A stretch of DNA of 64,000 nt, from NCBI GenBank assembly GCA_019279435.1, contig JAAALK010000681.1, positions 1-64,000 of the forward strand, given 5' to 3'. A program made the translations under genes and the position numbers. The DNA comes from Zizania palustris. Its lineage: Eukaryota > Streptophyta > Magnoliopsida > Poales > Poaceae. Under the pieces are notes generated by a model. The model worked only from the letters and a program-made list of their open reading frames with translations, did not search any database and was not told the DNA's origin. This document shows, piece by piece, positions 28,536 through 39,195 of this stretch (position 1 is the first letter of the stretch; each line of letters begins with the position of its first letter).

Positions 28536-31500
28536 TTATGAAAAATTGGTATCTATACCAAGAAGGAATCGGAGACCTCTTCGGTCCCGAGAGCTAGGGG
28601 TGGAACGACTAGTTCCAACATCGGAAGTTCTAAGAACTTTGCGTTTAACTCTCTTCCTCCCCTTCGAAGCTCTAAAATCCTTCTGTTCTTGTTGAAGCTC
28701 GGCCCAAGTTCGAAGCCGCTCGGGGCTTCTCTCCCAGCTTCTAAGATCTTCAGATTTTTTATTTTGGGCTTCACCTTCGTCTTCGGACCAATTAGTGTCT
28801 TCAGAAGACGAGGTGTTTGCGTCGATCTCTTTATCTTCCTCTTTAATATAAGACAATACGTCTTTGATTACTTCGGGCGCAATAACGCCGGAGTCATCTC
28901 GAGGGATAAGGAATCGAGGACGTTTATAACTCTTTAGAAGTTCGAAGGTGTTCCACAGTGAGCGAAGTTCGCTGTTAAGCTCTAACACTTCGATATCTTC
29001 CATGAGAGGCAAAGCCTAAAAATATGACAAACAAGATTTTCATTGATAAATATTTACAAGCATCAACTTTACATAATCAAAAAATCCTAAATAATCCTAA
29101 ACCTGCGGGTTCGGAGGAGGCTGACTGCTCGAAGCTTGACTCCGAACTTGCTTTTGGCGTTGGCCTTCATCAATCCAAGCCTTGATCGCAGATCGACCTT
29201 CGGCTCTCCACGAAGTCTGGAAGGCTCGCCAAGCAGTAGCTACGCCTTCGGAAGGAGTCAAAAGTCTCGCGTCGTCGAAGATGATGGAGCCCTCTGCGCT
29301 CGGAGTGATTGTTCGGCCCAAATCCTCGTAGTAGCGAAGTATTCCAAGGGCAGACACTTGTCCGGAGAGTTCTCCATAACGTATGCCTGCCGTCTTCATT
29401 TGCTTCGCTGCTCCTTGGATCCTCTTTAGCCGGCGCAGCAGAGTTACATTGTCATCCGAAGGTAGTGATCCAGTAGTACCGAAGTACTCCAAGACACCTA
29501 GCATCTGTTCGATGACCTCCGAAGCCACCTTCTCAGACTTGAGTTTTTCTGCATTAAGTGCATCCTTGACCGAAGTCGTTTCTGCTAAAACTCCGGAGAT
29601 CCTAGCATTCTCCGTAGTCAAAGCATTCTTCTGAGTCCGGAGTTGGCCAGCTTCTTCTTGTAGCCTTACAAGTTCGGTCCCTTTGGCAGCATCCTCCGTC
29701 CGCAGTCTTTCAATCTCTGCCCGAAGCACAATTCTTTCTGCTTCGAGCTCCTTCTTCGCAGCCTCCAAGCTTTGCCTAGCCCTTCGCTCTGCTAGTATTA
29801 CATTGTCCATTTGAGCTACTCGACCTTCGGAGAAGTTAAAATTTCTTTGAAGAGTTTCGTTCTCTTCCCGAAGTTGAGCAATTTCGTTTTCGCTCGATAA
29901 AGCTGCAGCGCGAGCTAAGACTGCTTGCTAAGAAAAAAGAAAAACTGGAATAAGAAATTATTCATATATAATTCATTATTTGGTTCGAAGATGCTTTATA
30001 CCTGATAAGCTGCTCTTTCCACAGCAATATTAAGCTCCGAACCCTTCGCTCTGCTTAAAAGGGCTACCAGCTCTGTTTCCCCGACTTTGCGACTGGCTTC
30101 ACCCAAAGGTTTAACCAAAGTCCCAAGTCCGGTTTTCTCCTCCAAAAATGGAGTTATGAGAGGAAGCAGTGCTAAAGCCTTCTGATCAGCTCTGCTTAGC
30201 GAGGGTCCGGAGGGTTCTTCCGAGGCCCTTGGAACTTCTGAAGATGGCCCCCCCTCAGTTGATTCGCTTTCATCTGTTGACTCAGATGAAGTCGATCCTT
30301 GAGCTGGGAGAGGCTCTATGTGTCTTTTTCCTCTTCCAGGCCCCGGTAGAGTAACCCCCGGTTGTGGCTCCGAAGTTGTCGAAGGTCTTTGAATTGTATC
30401 TTCGAGGGATACTTCGACAACAGGAGGCTCTGAAAAAACAAAAATATTACACATTGTATAATTTTGCAAAAATTGATAAGAATTAAGTAAAATTTACCTT
30501 CGACATTCTCTGGAATATCGAGCACCGGACTGATCGGAGGATCAAAATTATAGTCCTCATCCGAATCAGCCGCTAAATCTTGGACTGCAGGAGCATCGTC
30601 CTGAAGAGTCCTCGTTACTTCTTCGAGAATCGAAGCCATAGTGACTTCGACTCCACCTTCATCCACAGGAACTCCAGCCTGAGTTGTATCTTCTTGAACT
30701 ACCGAAGTCATTGGTTGATCAGCATTATCTCCAGACTCCGGTACGTTCGCAGGCACTTCGGCCTCATCTACACCCATAGGGGTTTCGATTTGTTCTTCCT
30801 GGGTATCCGGAGCTCTTACTTCTTCGATGTTGGCTTGAAGCTCCGGAATACCTGCAGTATCTTCAATGTGAATACTTCGTTGAGTTGCATCTTCATCAAT
30901 TAATTTTACTAATAAAATACCTTCGTCCTCTTTAGAACCAGAAAGTGAGGTTCTTGAGCTTGAAGGAGCAGGATCCAAAGGTGCGAGATTCTTTGGCTTC
31001 CGAGCCACCTTCTTCACCGGAGTCTTTGCTGAACTTGAAGCTCCGGCTTCAGCTACTCTTTTCTTGGGGCCTTTCTCCTGAGGCACCCAGTCCATCAGAG
31101 GGGGTGGAGTTAACTCCAGCATTCCCCATACTCTGTTAAAACGCTCCCAACTTCCGACTAATTTGATTCGCCATTCTTTTTCTGACGGAGTTGGAGCACC
31201 CAAAATCTTCTCCGAAGCCCTTACAATTTGCTCTGAAGTAATAGGGGCTGAAGAAGCTAAAAAATAATTCGAGTTAGTTTTTCTTCGAAGTAAGTATGTA
31301 CTATGCATGGTGGTTTCGAAGTTACCTGCAGGGCTCGAAGTATAGTTTATCTTGCGAAGACCGCCTTCCGAGTCATCCTCGAAGGCGATAGGCCAGTTGG
31401 CCATCAACGGAGGAATTTGAAGTCCGAGGAACTCTTCGGCTAAGTCCCGCATGCTCAACCTTCTGCTGATTTTCTGAAGCAAGTTGAGGCGAGCCTCGAG

Positions 31501-32271
31501 TTGGCCTTCGTCGGGTTGCACTAAGGCTTCCTTCCGGAACTGGATTTCCTTGAGGGGACCGGCCAGAGGACTACTCACTCCAACTTCGGCATAAAACCAC
31601 CTCAGAACCCAATCGGTGTACCATCTAGCATTGATGGCCTTAGCAGGGAATTGCAGGGCATATTCATCACGAAGCCTAAAATTGATGCTTCCGAAGGAAA
31701 CCACCACCTTCTCACCTCCGGAGCCTACGAAGGTCTTTGGCTGACAAGTTGCTCTATGTAGCGCAGCGAAGATTTCAGCCCTCCCCTCACAACCTTCGGC
31801 TCTTAGTGCCCACTCGAAGATGGCTAATCTGGCTACAGCATTCGGAGACAGCTGGGGGAGGGTTACATGAAACAAGTCAATTACTTCGGCTAAGAAATCC
31901 ACAGCCGGGAGGCCCAAGCCCGCTTCGAAAAAAGCTTCGAACACTACAACTTCTCCGGGTCTCGGTGATGGAATCGATTCTTTGCCCGGCTTCCGAATCA
32001 TAACCCCATCACTAATCTTTCCCCCTGCTGTGATTGCCAAAGATTCTTTCTTGCAGGTAGACGGCCCCAACTCAAAAGATTGATCCAAGTACTTGGTTGA
32101 GGGTGGGCACAGACCTTGGTCGTCGGGGATTTGGGGATTTCTTCCCCCTGCCGCCATGGAAATCGTCGCCCGCGTCGAGGGTGCCGCCGCCAATGTCGCC
32201 GCCGCTGCTGCTGCAGCTGCCTGCTGCCGAGCCAAGGCCGAAGGAGGCGCAGATCCCTTGGTCTTCACCAT
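28536..32271 (-). CDS. antisense Tat gene, five predicted exons, apparently intact (element F)
   Basis: Mirror copy of the gene at 18776-22511 with no length change. Predicted exons on the minus strand: 32271-31326, 31256-30498, 30429-30002, 29927-29103, 29015-28536. Only a few residues differ (for example Met to Leu at residue 13, Ile to Thr in intron 1, Arg to Pro in exon 2). I found no stop or frameshift. Same domain order: alanine-rich start, PF04195-like block, acidic linker, coiled coil, LLGIDTNFS end. If both arms are transcribed from their own TATA boxes (18627 and 32420) the two genes converge toward the loop of the inverted repeat. Confidence 0.75.
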
Positions 32272-32412
32272 CGCGATTGCCGGATTGATCTGAGGGAATG
32301 GAGACTAGGGCTCAAGAACTCAGAGGCTAGGGCTCAAGAACTCAAAGGGCTCAAAAAGCTTTTGACTGAGAGGAGGCGGTGAAAAGGTAATCGGGTAAGT
32401 TTTGGGGCTCTT

Positions 32413-32420
32413 TATTTATA
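32413..32420 (-). promoter_or_regulatory. TATA box of the antisense gene, element F
   Basis: Minus-strand TATAAATA 149 bp before the ATG at 32271, the mirror of 18627-18634. The region 32272-32740 otherwise holds only leader sequence. Confidence 0.65.
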
Positions 32421-32740
32421 GCCTAATCTTTCCATTTGTTACCGTTTGGGTTCTGCCCTTTCGCATTCCCGCCTGTTATTTTCCTCCGAAAATAACGCCT
32501 CGTATAGCTTCCGTTAGAAACAGAAACTAACGGCTATTTTTTCTAAGTCTAAAAAGACTTTCGAACTTCCTAAGTCAGTTCTAAGATGGTTCGAAAGGTA
32601 ATTACCTTATGACTGATTCGAAGTTCATATCTTCATGCATTTCGGAGATAAAACGAAAATCAATAACCCCTATGATTGGTTATCTTTTCTTTCCGTATAC
32701 TGCTCTCCTAACGTTACAGGTCGAACGGAGAAGCGTATTC

Positions 32741-32750
32741 GAGGGGCTAC
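32741..32750 (+). promoter_or_regulatory. polypurine-tract region of element F
   Basis: GAGGGGCTAC directly before the LTR at 32751. Confidence 0.75.
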
Positions 32751-33245
32751 TGTTGGGGGAAAATATCTTATCTTCGGGGTTATTGCTAAAGCAGCATGAA
32801 GACAGCCAACTAGTTCGAAGATTGTTCGAAGACCTTCTTCGAAGATGCTCGGAACCTGGTTCGAAGCCCGAAGACAGGCACTGGTTCGAAGTATGTCTTC
32901 GAACCAAAGCCCTTCAGGATCTTTTCTGCCAGCTAAGATGGAAGGCTTATCTTCTATCCTATTAGATTAGTCTTTTACCATTTTAGCCCTATTAAGGAAA
33001 CCGAATAGTTTCCTTAATGTCGGTTGTAATAGAGGGGTAAATAGGTCTTTTCCTTAATGTTTAGGCCTATAAATACCCCCCATTTCACCCTGTAATAGGG
33101 ACCGATTACAAGTGATTCAATACACACTTTCGAACTATTCTAAGCTATTATCCTTTTGGAGGCTTAGAACAGTTTGCTTCGCAAACACTTCGTTTGTTAG
33201 TTTCTTTTCTACAGAAACCTGTTAGCGTAATCTTTTACGCCAACA
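32751..33245 (+). repeat. 3' LTR of element F (495 bp)
   Basis: TGTTGGGGGAAAATATCTTA to TTTTACGCCAACA, with TATAAATA at 33063-33070 and the palindrome TGGTTCGAAG-5 nt-CTTCGAACCA at 32882-32906. It joins pol text of element E at 33246. Confidence 0.93.
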
Positions 33246-36200
33246 CCCTTGAAATGTGCTTCGATCTTGCGAATTTCTTCCACGTATTTTGCAAGCTGTG
33301 GATGTCGGACTTGAAAACTTTTGTCTACGTGCCCTGCTACTATCTGAGAATCTGTTTTTATAATTATCCTTGTAGCCCCTAGAGCACGTGCTTTCCAGAG
33401 TCCCAATAATATTCCTTCGTACTCCGCTATATTATTGGTAGACTTAAAGTTGAGTCTTGCGGAGTACATTGCTCTTTGTCCTGATGGTGAAATTAATACT
33501 GCCCCAATGCCTGCTCCGGATGCTTGGAAAGCCCCATCGGAGTAAATAGTCCAAACTCCGTCATCTGATTTCTCCGGAGTTAACTTCGCAGGTGGAGTCC
33601 ACTCTGCTACGAAGTCTGCTAGGACTTGAGATTTGATAGCTGTCCTTGCCAGAAAAGATATGCCGAAGGGTGCTAGTTCTACTGCCCACTTTCCAATTCT
33701 TCCAGTGGAATCTTTGCTCCGGAGCATATCTCCTAAAGGATACGAAGTTGGTACAATTACATTGTGAGCCAAAAAATAATGTCTTAGCTTCCTCGAAGCC
33801 ATTATCAAAGCATAAACGAACTTCTCAAGTTCGGAGTATCTTGTCTTTGCTCCTGACAATGCTTCGGATACAAAATAGACAGGATTTTGGACCAACTTCC
33901 CATTGATATCAGCTTCTCTGACAAGGACTGCGCTGACAGCTGAGCCTGTGGCTGCAAGATACAGAAGTAGGGTTTCGTCCGCAATAGGCACCGTAAGTGT
34001 AGCAAGATTGCTGAGATAATCTTTAATATCTTCGAATCTTTTCTGACACTCCGGTGTCCATGCAAAATCTTCGGACCCTTTCAAAGCTTTAAAGATTGGC
34101 AAGCTCCTCTCCGCAGACCTTGATAAAAACCTGCTAAGTGCGGCCAGACGTCCGGTCAGCTTTTGCACTTGCTTTAAATTCTCCGGAGGAGCCATCTTCT
34201 GCAGCGCAATTATTTGAGTAGGGCTAGCTTCAATTCCCCTGCTTGAAACTAAGTACCCTAACAACTTTCCAGCCTTAGCTCCGAATATACATTTTTCGGG
34301 GTTAAGGACGGATCCCACATGCCCGAAGGCTATTGAATGTTTCTGCTAAGTCTAGGCTATGTTGGTGCTTTAAAGCACTCTTTATTACAATATCATCCAT
34401 ATAGGCCTCCACATTGCGACCTAGTTGATGACCTAGAGCCTTAGCAACTAATCTTGAAAAAGTAGCCCCGGCATTTCTTAGGCCGAAGGGCATTCTTACA
34501 TAGCAGAAGACTCCCGAAGGAGTTACAAAGCTCGTCTTGATTTCATCTTCGCGCTTCAACCATATTTGATGATAACCGGAATACGCGTCGAGGAAGCTTA
34601 GTAACTCCGAACCTGCAGTGGAGTCAACTAGTTGATCAATTCGGGGCATGGGGTAGGGGTCACGTGGGCACGCTTTATTCAAGGATGTGAAATCAATGCA
34701 CATGCGCCACTTTCCGGAGGACTTCTTCCTGACGAAGACTGGGTTGGCTAACCATTCTGTATGGGCCACTTCTCTGATAATCCCAGCCTTCAGCAGTTTT
34801 TCAACTTCGTCCTTAGCTAGAGCAGCTCTCTCTGCGGACATCTTCCGGAGCCCTTGTCGAACAGGCCGGGCCTTCGGGTTTACAAGCAAGCTGTGCTCAA
34901 TAATATCCCGATCGACTCCGGTGATATCTTCGTCAGACCAAGCGAAGACATCCAAATTTTCTTCTACGACCTTTTCCAAGGAAGTTGCAACTTCGGGAGG
35001 TAAATCTTTACCAAATTGAAAGGTGTATTCTTACCATCTTTGACAATGACCTTCGTTGCAATCTCTCCTTCGGGACTTGGTCTTGGAAATGACTTTTTCG
35101 AAGCTTCGGAGGAGGCTGAAAAAATTTCTCCATTATCTTGGACACTGTTTACTTGCCTCGGATCAAGAGGAGGACCGTGACCATATTCTGCCCTCCGAGC
35201 CATGGCTTGATCTCCAAAGATTGTCAGAACTCCTGATTGTGTGGGCATCTTCATGCACAAGTAGTTGTGATGCGCCACAGCTCCGAACTGATTCAACATG
35301 CCTCGTCCAAAGATGACATTATAAGCATACGGGGCATCTACCACATCAAAGATAACTTCTTCAGTTCGGGCTAGTAAACCTTCTCCGAAGGTTACTTCCA
35401 GGCCTATCTGGCCGAAGTGCATCTAGCGGAGGTCCTGCGAAGCCTTGCAGAGGACGAGCCGCTGGGAGGAGATGCTTCCGGGAAATGCATAGCTGATCGA
35501 AGGCTTGTACAAATATGATATCTGCCGAACTACCTCCGTCAATTAGCACCCTTCGGACTTCTGTCCCTGCAATATCAGCAGTAATAACCAATGGATCTGC
35601 AGTGCGGGAACTTGATACCAGCTGCATCCTCCGCAGAGAAAGATATTGGAACATGAGACCACTCCGGCATTGCAGCTGCAGATGACGAAGTCCCAATGTG
35701 GCCTACTTCTCGAACGTACTCTCTTCGCTGTCTCTTGGACATGCTTCCGAGGGTACCTCCTCCGGAGATAGGGAGAACTACTCTTTTCCCTCTATCTTGC
35801 CCTTCTTCTTGCTTCGGAGGTGGCATAACATTGGCCACCGGAGGATGCCTTGCAGCATCAAAATTTTCTATCCGCGCCACAGCCTGGACCGGCTCCGAGC
35901 GCACTGCTGCTGCTGGACTTCGGTCGGTACTACCTCGACCCGAAGTTCTCTCCAAGTATTCTCCCCGAAGGGTAAGAATAGCCTTGCAGGTGTCAGTTGC
36001 ATGGCTTCGATTCTCTCCATGAATACAACAAAAAAGGGTCTGGTCCCTTGCCAGCCGTTTTCCCTGGCGGCCTCCAGCCGCTGGACTTGTTCCCCGCAGA
36101 CTGTGGAGCTCTCGGTGCAAACTTCTGCGGGGGTGCAATGTTTAAGACTTCAGAGCGAGGTTGCTTTTGCCCTCTTCTTCTATCATGTTGCACTTCGGAG

Positions 36201-37264
36201 ACTGGTTCTCGCGGCTGTGCCGAAGTCTTCACCTCTGCTTTAACTTCTGTCAATACTGTCGAAGTAGCAGTAGTCCTCCGAAGCCAACCTTCTTCTGACT
36301 TCGAGTATTCCTCGAAGTACGACATCAGCTGTGATACTGTGGTGATGCTCTTCGATGTAGTTTATCTAGAAGGCCTTTATGACTGACGCCTTCCCGAGCC
36401 GCATCAACCACCGAAGATGTGGACAGCCCCCGGAATTTGCGACTTCGTGTGAGCGAAGCGCTTGAAGTACTGCCTCAATGTTTCTCCGGGGAGCTGTTTC
36501 ACTTGGAAAAGGCTTCCTGTCGATATGGGGGGCACGAAGGTGCCCTGAAAGTTACTTATAAACTTCTTCTTCAATTGTGACCATGAAGCGATTGATCCTG
36601 GCTTTAAAGACCAGAACCATCTCAACGCCACTCCTTGAAGGGCTAACGGGAAGCACTTCGCCATAGTTTCTCTGTCTCCGCCACTAGCCTCAATCGCTAG
36701 GGCATAAGAACGTGCAAACTCACTAGGATCTTCGTCTCCGGTATACTTGCAGAGCTTCGAAGCTTTGAACTTTGGATCGAAGAGAACTTTCTGAAGCTCG
36801 GGATGCAACGGAGATTCATTTTCATAAGAGGCGTTCTCCGGGGCTTCGGGATAATCAAGATCGTCGTCTTCGTGCACTTCGGGGATAGCTGGGGTGGCTT
36901 GAGAGCGAAGCCTGTTCGCAGCCTCTTGTCGCCACCTCGCTACCTCAGCTTGAAGATTGGCCATTTGAGTGGCCATGTCTCCAAGGTTATCTTCATCTCC
37001 TCCGGAAGGACCTTCCGGGTCTTGAGAACTGGTATGATCAGTTCGAATCGGAATGGAGGGTGGCAGAGTGGCTCCGGGCGGTCGGAGTATGGAAGGGGTT
37101 GGTGGAGAGGTTTCGTATCCTCGAGGGATAGAAGCCCCTTGCGGAGTTTGAGGTGGAGGAATAGTCGAAGACCCTCCGACTTCGACTGTGTCGAAGGGTA
37201 TCTCTCCGGAGATCCGAGAGGACCTCCGAGTGGGATTGCGAGGTGCGCTCCGCTTAGGAGGCAT
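33246..37264 (-). pseudogene. gag-pol of element E with several one-base shifts
   Basis: ATG at 37264 (MPPKRSAPRNPTRRSSRISG). Gag capsid region to about 36440, C-H-H-C knuckle near 36010-36050, protease LIDGGSSADIIF near 35540, RT from about 34870 with AYMDDIVIKS (34401-34390), RNase H to the joint at 33246. Compared with the open copy at 61292, single-base changes in length occur near 36436 (+1), 36352 (-1), 36040 (+1), 35605 (+1), 35415 (+1), 35030 (-1) and 34308 (+1). No long deletion is seen. The polyprotein cannot be made as one chain unless these are sequencing errors. Confidence 0.87.
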
Positions 37265-37304
37265 GATGCAAGAAATTGGTAGAGAACGAAGTTTTTTGAA
37301 CTAG

Positions 37305-37326
37305 GTTCCCCACGGACGGCGCCAAC
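37305..37326 (-). promoter_or_regulatory. primer-binding site of element E
   Basis: Minus strand GTTGGCGCCGTCCGTGGGGA plus AC directly inside the LTR. Confidence 0.82.
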
Positions 37327-37821
37327 TGTTGGCGTAAAAGATTACGCTAACAGGTTTCTGTAGAAAAGAAACTAACAAACGAAGTGTTTGCGAAGCAAAC
37401 TGTTCTAAGCCTCCGAAAGGATAATAGCTTAGAATAGTTCGAAAGTGTGTATTGAATCACTTGTAATCGGTCCTTATTACAGGGTGAAATGGGGGGTATT
37501 TATAGGCCTAAACATTAAGGAAAAGACCTATTTACCCCTCTATTACAACCGACATTAAGGAAACTATTCGGTTTCCTTAATAGGGCTAGAATGGTAAAAG
37601 ACTAATCTAATAGGATAGAAGATAAGTCTTCCATCTTAGCTGGCAGAAAAGATCCTGAAGGGCTTTGGTTCGAAGACATACTTCGAACCAGTACCTGTCT
37701 TCGGGCTTCGAACCAGGTTCCGAGCATCTTCGAAGAAGGTCTTCGGACAATCTTCGAACTAGTTGGCTGTCATCATGCTGCTTTAGCAATAACCCCGAAG
37801 ATGAGATATTTTCCCCCAACA
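37327..37821 (-). repeat. 5' LTR of element E (495 bp)
   Basis: Minus strand TGTTGGGGGAAAATATCTCA to TTTTACGCCAACA, with TATAAATA at 37506-37499 and the 25-bp palindrome at 37666-37690. It resembles the LTRs at 17802, 32751 and 60735. Confidence 0.93.
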
Positions 37822-38054
37822 CCAGATATATAAGAGGTTCAAAGGACACACGATGGAAAATGATCAGCAACTAAAACAAAGACTCTAATGGACTGAAAAT
37901 TAACTGAACTCACTAAAATAACAGATTGAAACAAAGGGCTAAACAATATATATGTATATATTTTTTTTGGCTTTTGGTGGATAGGACGAAACAAAATATA
38001 TGTAGCTAAGGGTAAAGAATCCTACCGTGGAAACCGATCAGCTCTGATACCAGA
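37822..38054 (-). other. leader region of a CRM-like chromovirus copy, cut by element E
   Basis: About 230 bp on the inner side of the primer-binding site at 38041-38052, so it is the start of an internal region read on the minus strand. No ORF is visible; it ends at the Tat LTR at 37821. Confidence 0.55.
38041..38052 (-). promoter_or_regulatory. tRNA-iMet primer-binding site of the CRM-like element
   Basis: Minus strand TGGTATCAGAGC, two bases from the LTR end (...GACGCATCA). Confidence 0.85.
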
Positions 38055-39195
38055 TGATGCGTCACGGGGTCCCGATCTTCACGACGTAGGATCGATCTTC
38101 AGATAACTAGCTATAGAATAGCCGGATAACTTGCTGCAAGCAGCGATAACTAGTGCAACCTGGCAAATAAAACTCGAAGCCAACCACCGTCTTTAACCGG
38201 CAACCTGAATCGAGGATTCGCCCAACCACACTCTCAAAGAACCAACCAACACAGCCTACAATCAATCAAGGAGGACCTTGAAGGGAGTAGGAGCACCAAT
38301 TGGGAGCGGATGAAGCCGCCGCTTCTGTAATCCCACGAAGGAAATCACAAGAGCAAAGGAAGGTAGAGATCTCTCTCTGAGTTTGTTAGCACGCAGCTAA
38401 ACAAGGGGTTCTGTATTGAATCATCAAAGGTGCCGATTACAATGGTGCTAGGGGGTATTTATACAAGGAGTAGACCTTGAAGATAGGTGCGAACACGAAA
38501 CGAAAATACTAGGCGAACTATGTGAAAACGAATCAGCTTCTGGAGAGTTTCCGCGTGGCTGTTGGTCTTCTGAGCGGTCTTCGGTATTTCAGCAATAACT
38601 CCTCCTTGGAAGCTTCAATTCACGAACGGTTGGATCCCTTGGAAAGGTGACTTGATAAGCTTTCACACCATGTATAATATGCACCATGTAACTCGGTAGA
38701 ATGATGCAGTTTTAATACGAGAACATTGACTTCATGCAGACTGTTGACCTTCAAACCAGCAAGCACTAAAACTGGTCGGACGCCTTCATGCAAACTTCAA
38801 ATTGGTCGGGGTTAGATTCATTGGAAACTAGACTTCAAGAGTTTTCCAAAAAGTGCTCATTTGCCTTCATAGCTTTTGTAAATCAAAGGTTATGATTATT
38901 TCTTTGAGACGATTCTGCAGGACTGGCTTGGTTCGAGCATGATTCTTCTATGTGTCCATTTCCTTGTGAGTTCTTGTCATCCTTCTTGGTAAACCTGAGC
39001 ATTAGCAATGTACACGACTTAGGTAGTATATAACTCTCATTAATAGTAAAATGAATTTCACAAAGTAGCGCGTGCACCTCTTGTTGAAGCTTCTTAGCTC
39101 GACTGCGTGTAATTGGTCCATCAAAAACATGTATTGGAGTCGCTGTGGTCGAAGTGGTCGGTGTAGAGGTTGGAGTGGTCGGCGTGGTCATATCA
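38055..39195 (-). repeat. LTR of the CRM-like element, about 1.14 kb, overlapping the pol end
   Basis: On the minus strand it starts TGATATGACCACGCCGACCA at 39195 right after the purine tract AAGAGGGGGAGGA (39208-39196) and ends ...GTGACGCATCA at 38055 before the primer-binding site. TATAAATA is at 38463-38456 on the minus strand. TGATG/CATCA-type ends are usual for CRM elements. The pol frame continues into it until 38883. Confidence 0.7.

Larger units (their letters stand above)
17802..33245. repeat. giant inverted repeat: arms 17802-24797 and 26192-33245, loop 24798-26191
   Basis: Base p of the left arm pairs with 51047-p (LTR to antisense gene) or 50989-p (pol side); the 58-bp change is one additional 61-bp repeat unit, less 3 bp, in the right arm. 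The arms are near-identical: I saw only scattered single-base changes over 7 kb. At the inner joint the right arm begins AACATGCAAGCGG where the intact pol has GAACCTGCAG, so the break used the shared AAC. Confidence 0.9.
26192..33245 (+). mobile_element. Tat retrotransposon, 3' half in plus orientation (element F), right arm
   Basis: Contains the last part of pol (RNase H end and integrase), 61-bp repeats, antisense gene (minus strand), polypurine tract (32741-32750) and 3' LTR (32751-33245). The LTR is followed directly by pol text of element E beginning CCCTTGAAATG, so the 3' end looks like a genuine insertion into E's RNase H region. The 5' half (LTR, gag, protease, RT) is missing. Confidence 0.88.
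33246..37821 (-). mobile_element. Tat retrotransposon, 5' half (element E)
   Basis: In element orientation: 5' LTR 37821-37327, primer-binding site, gag from 37264, protease, RT and RNase H down to 33246, where element F's LTR cuts in. It is inserted in the leader of a CRM-like element; the outer flank is CCAGA (37822-37826). The stretch 33246-34612 repeats 24829-26194 in direct orientation with about five differences. Confidence 0.88.

Noticed and set aside
33209..34318. A pol ORF that runs into the LTR and ends VGVKDYANRFL
   Set aside because: The end is read-through into the Tat LTR at 33245; it is a junction product, not a gene fusion under selection.
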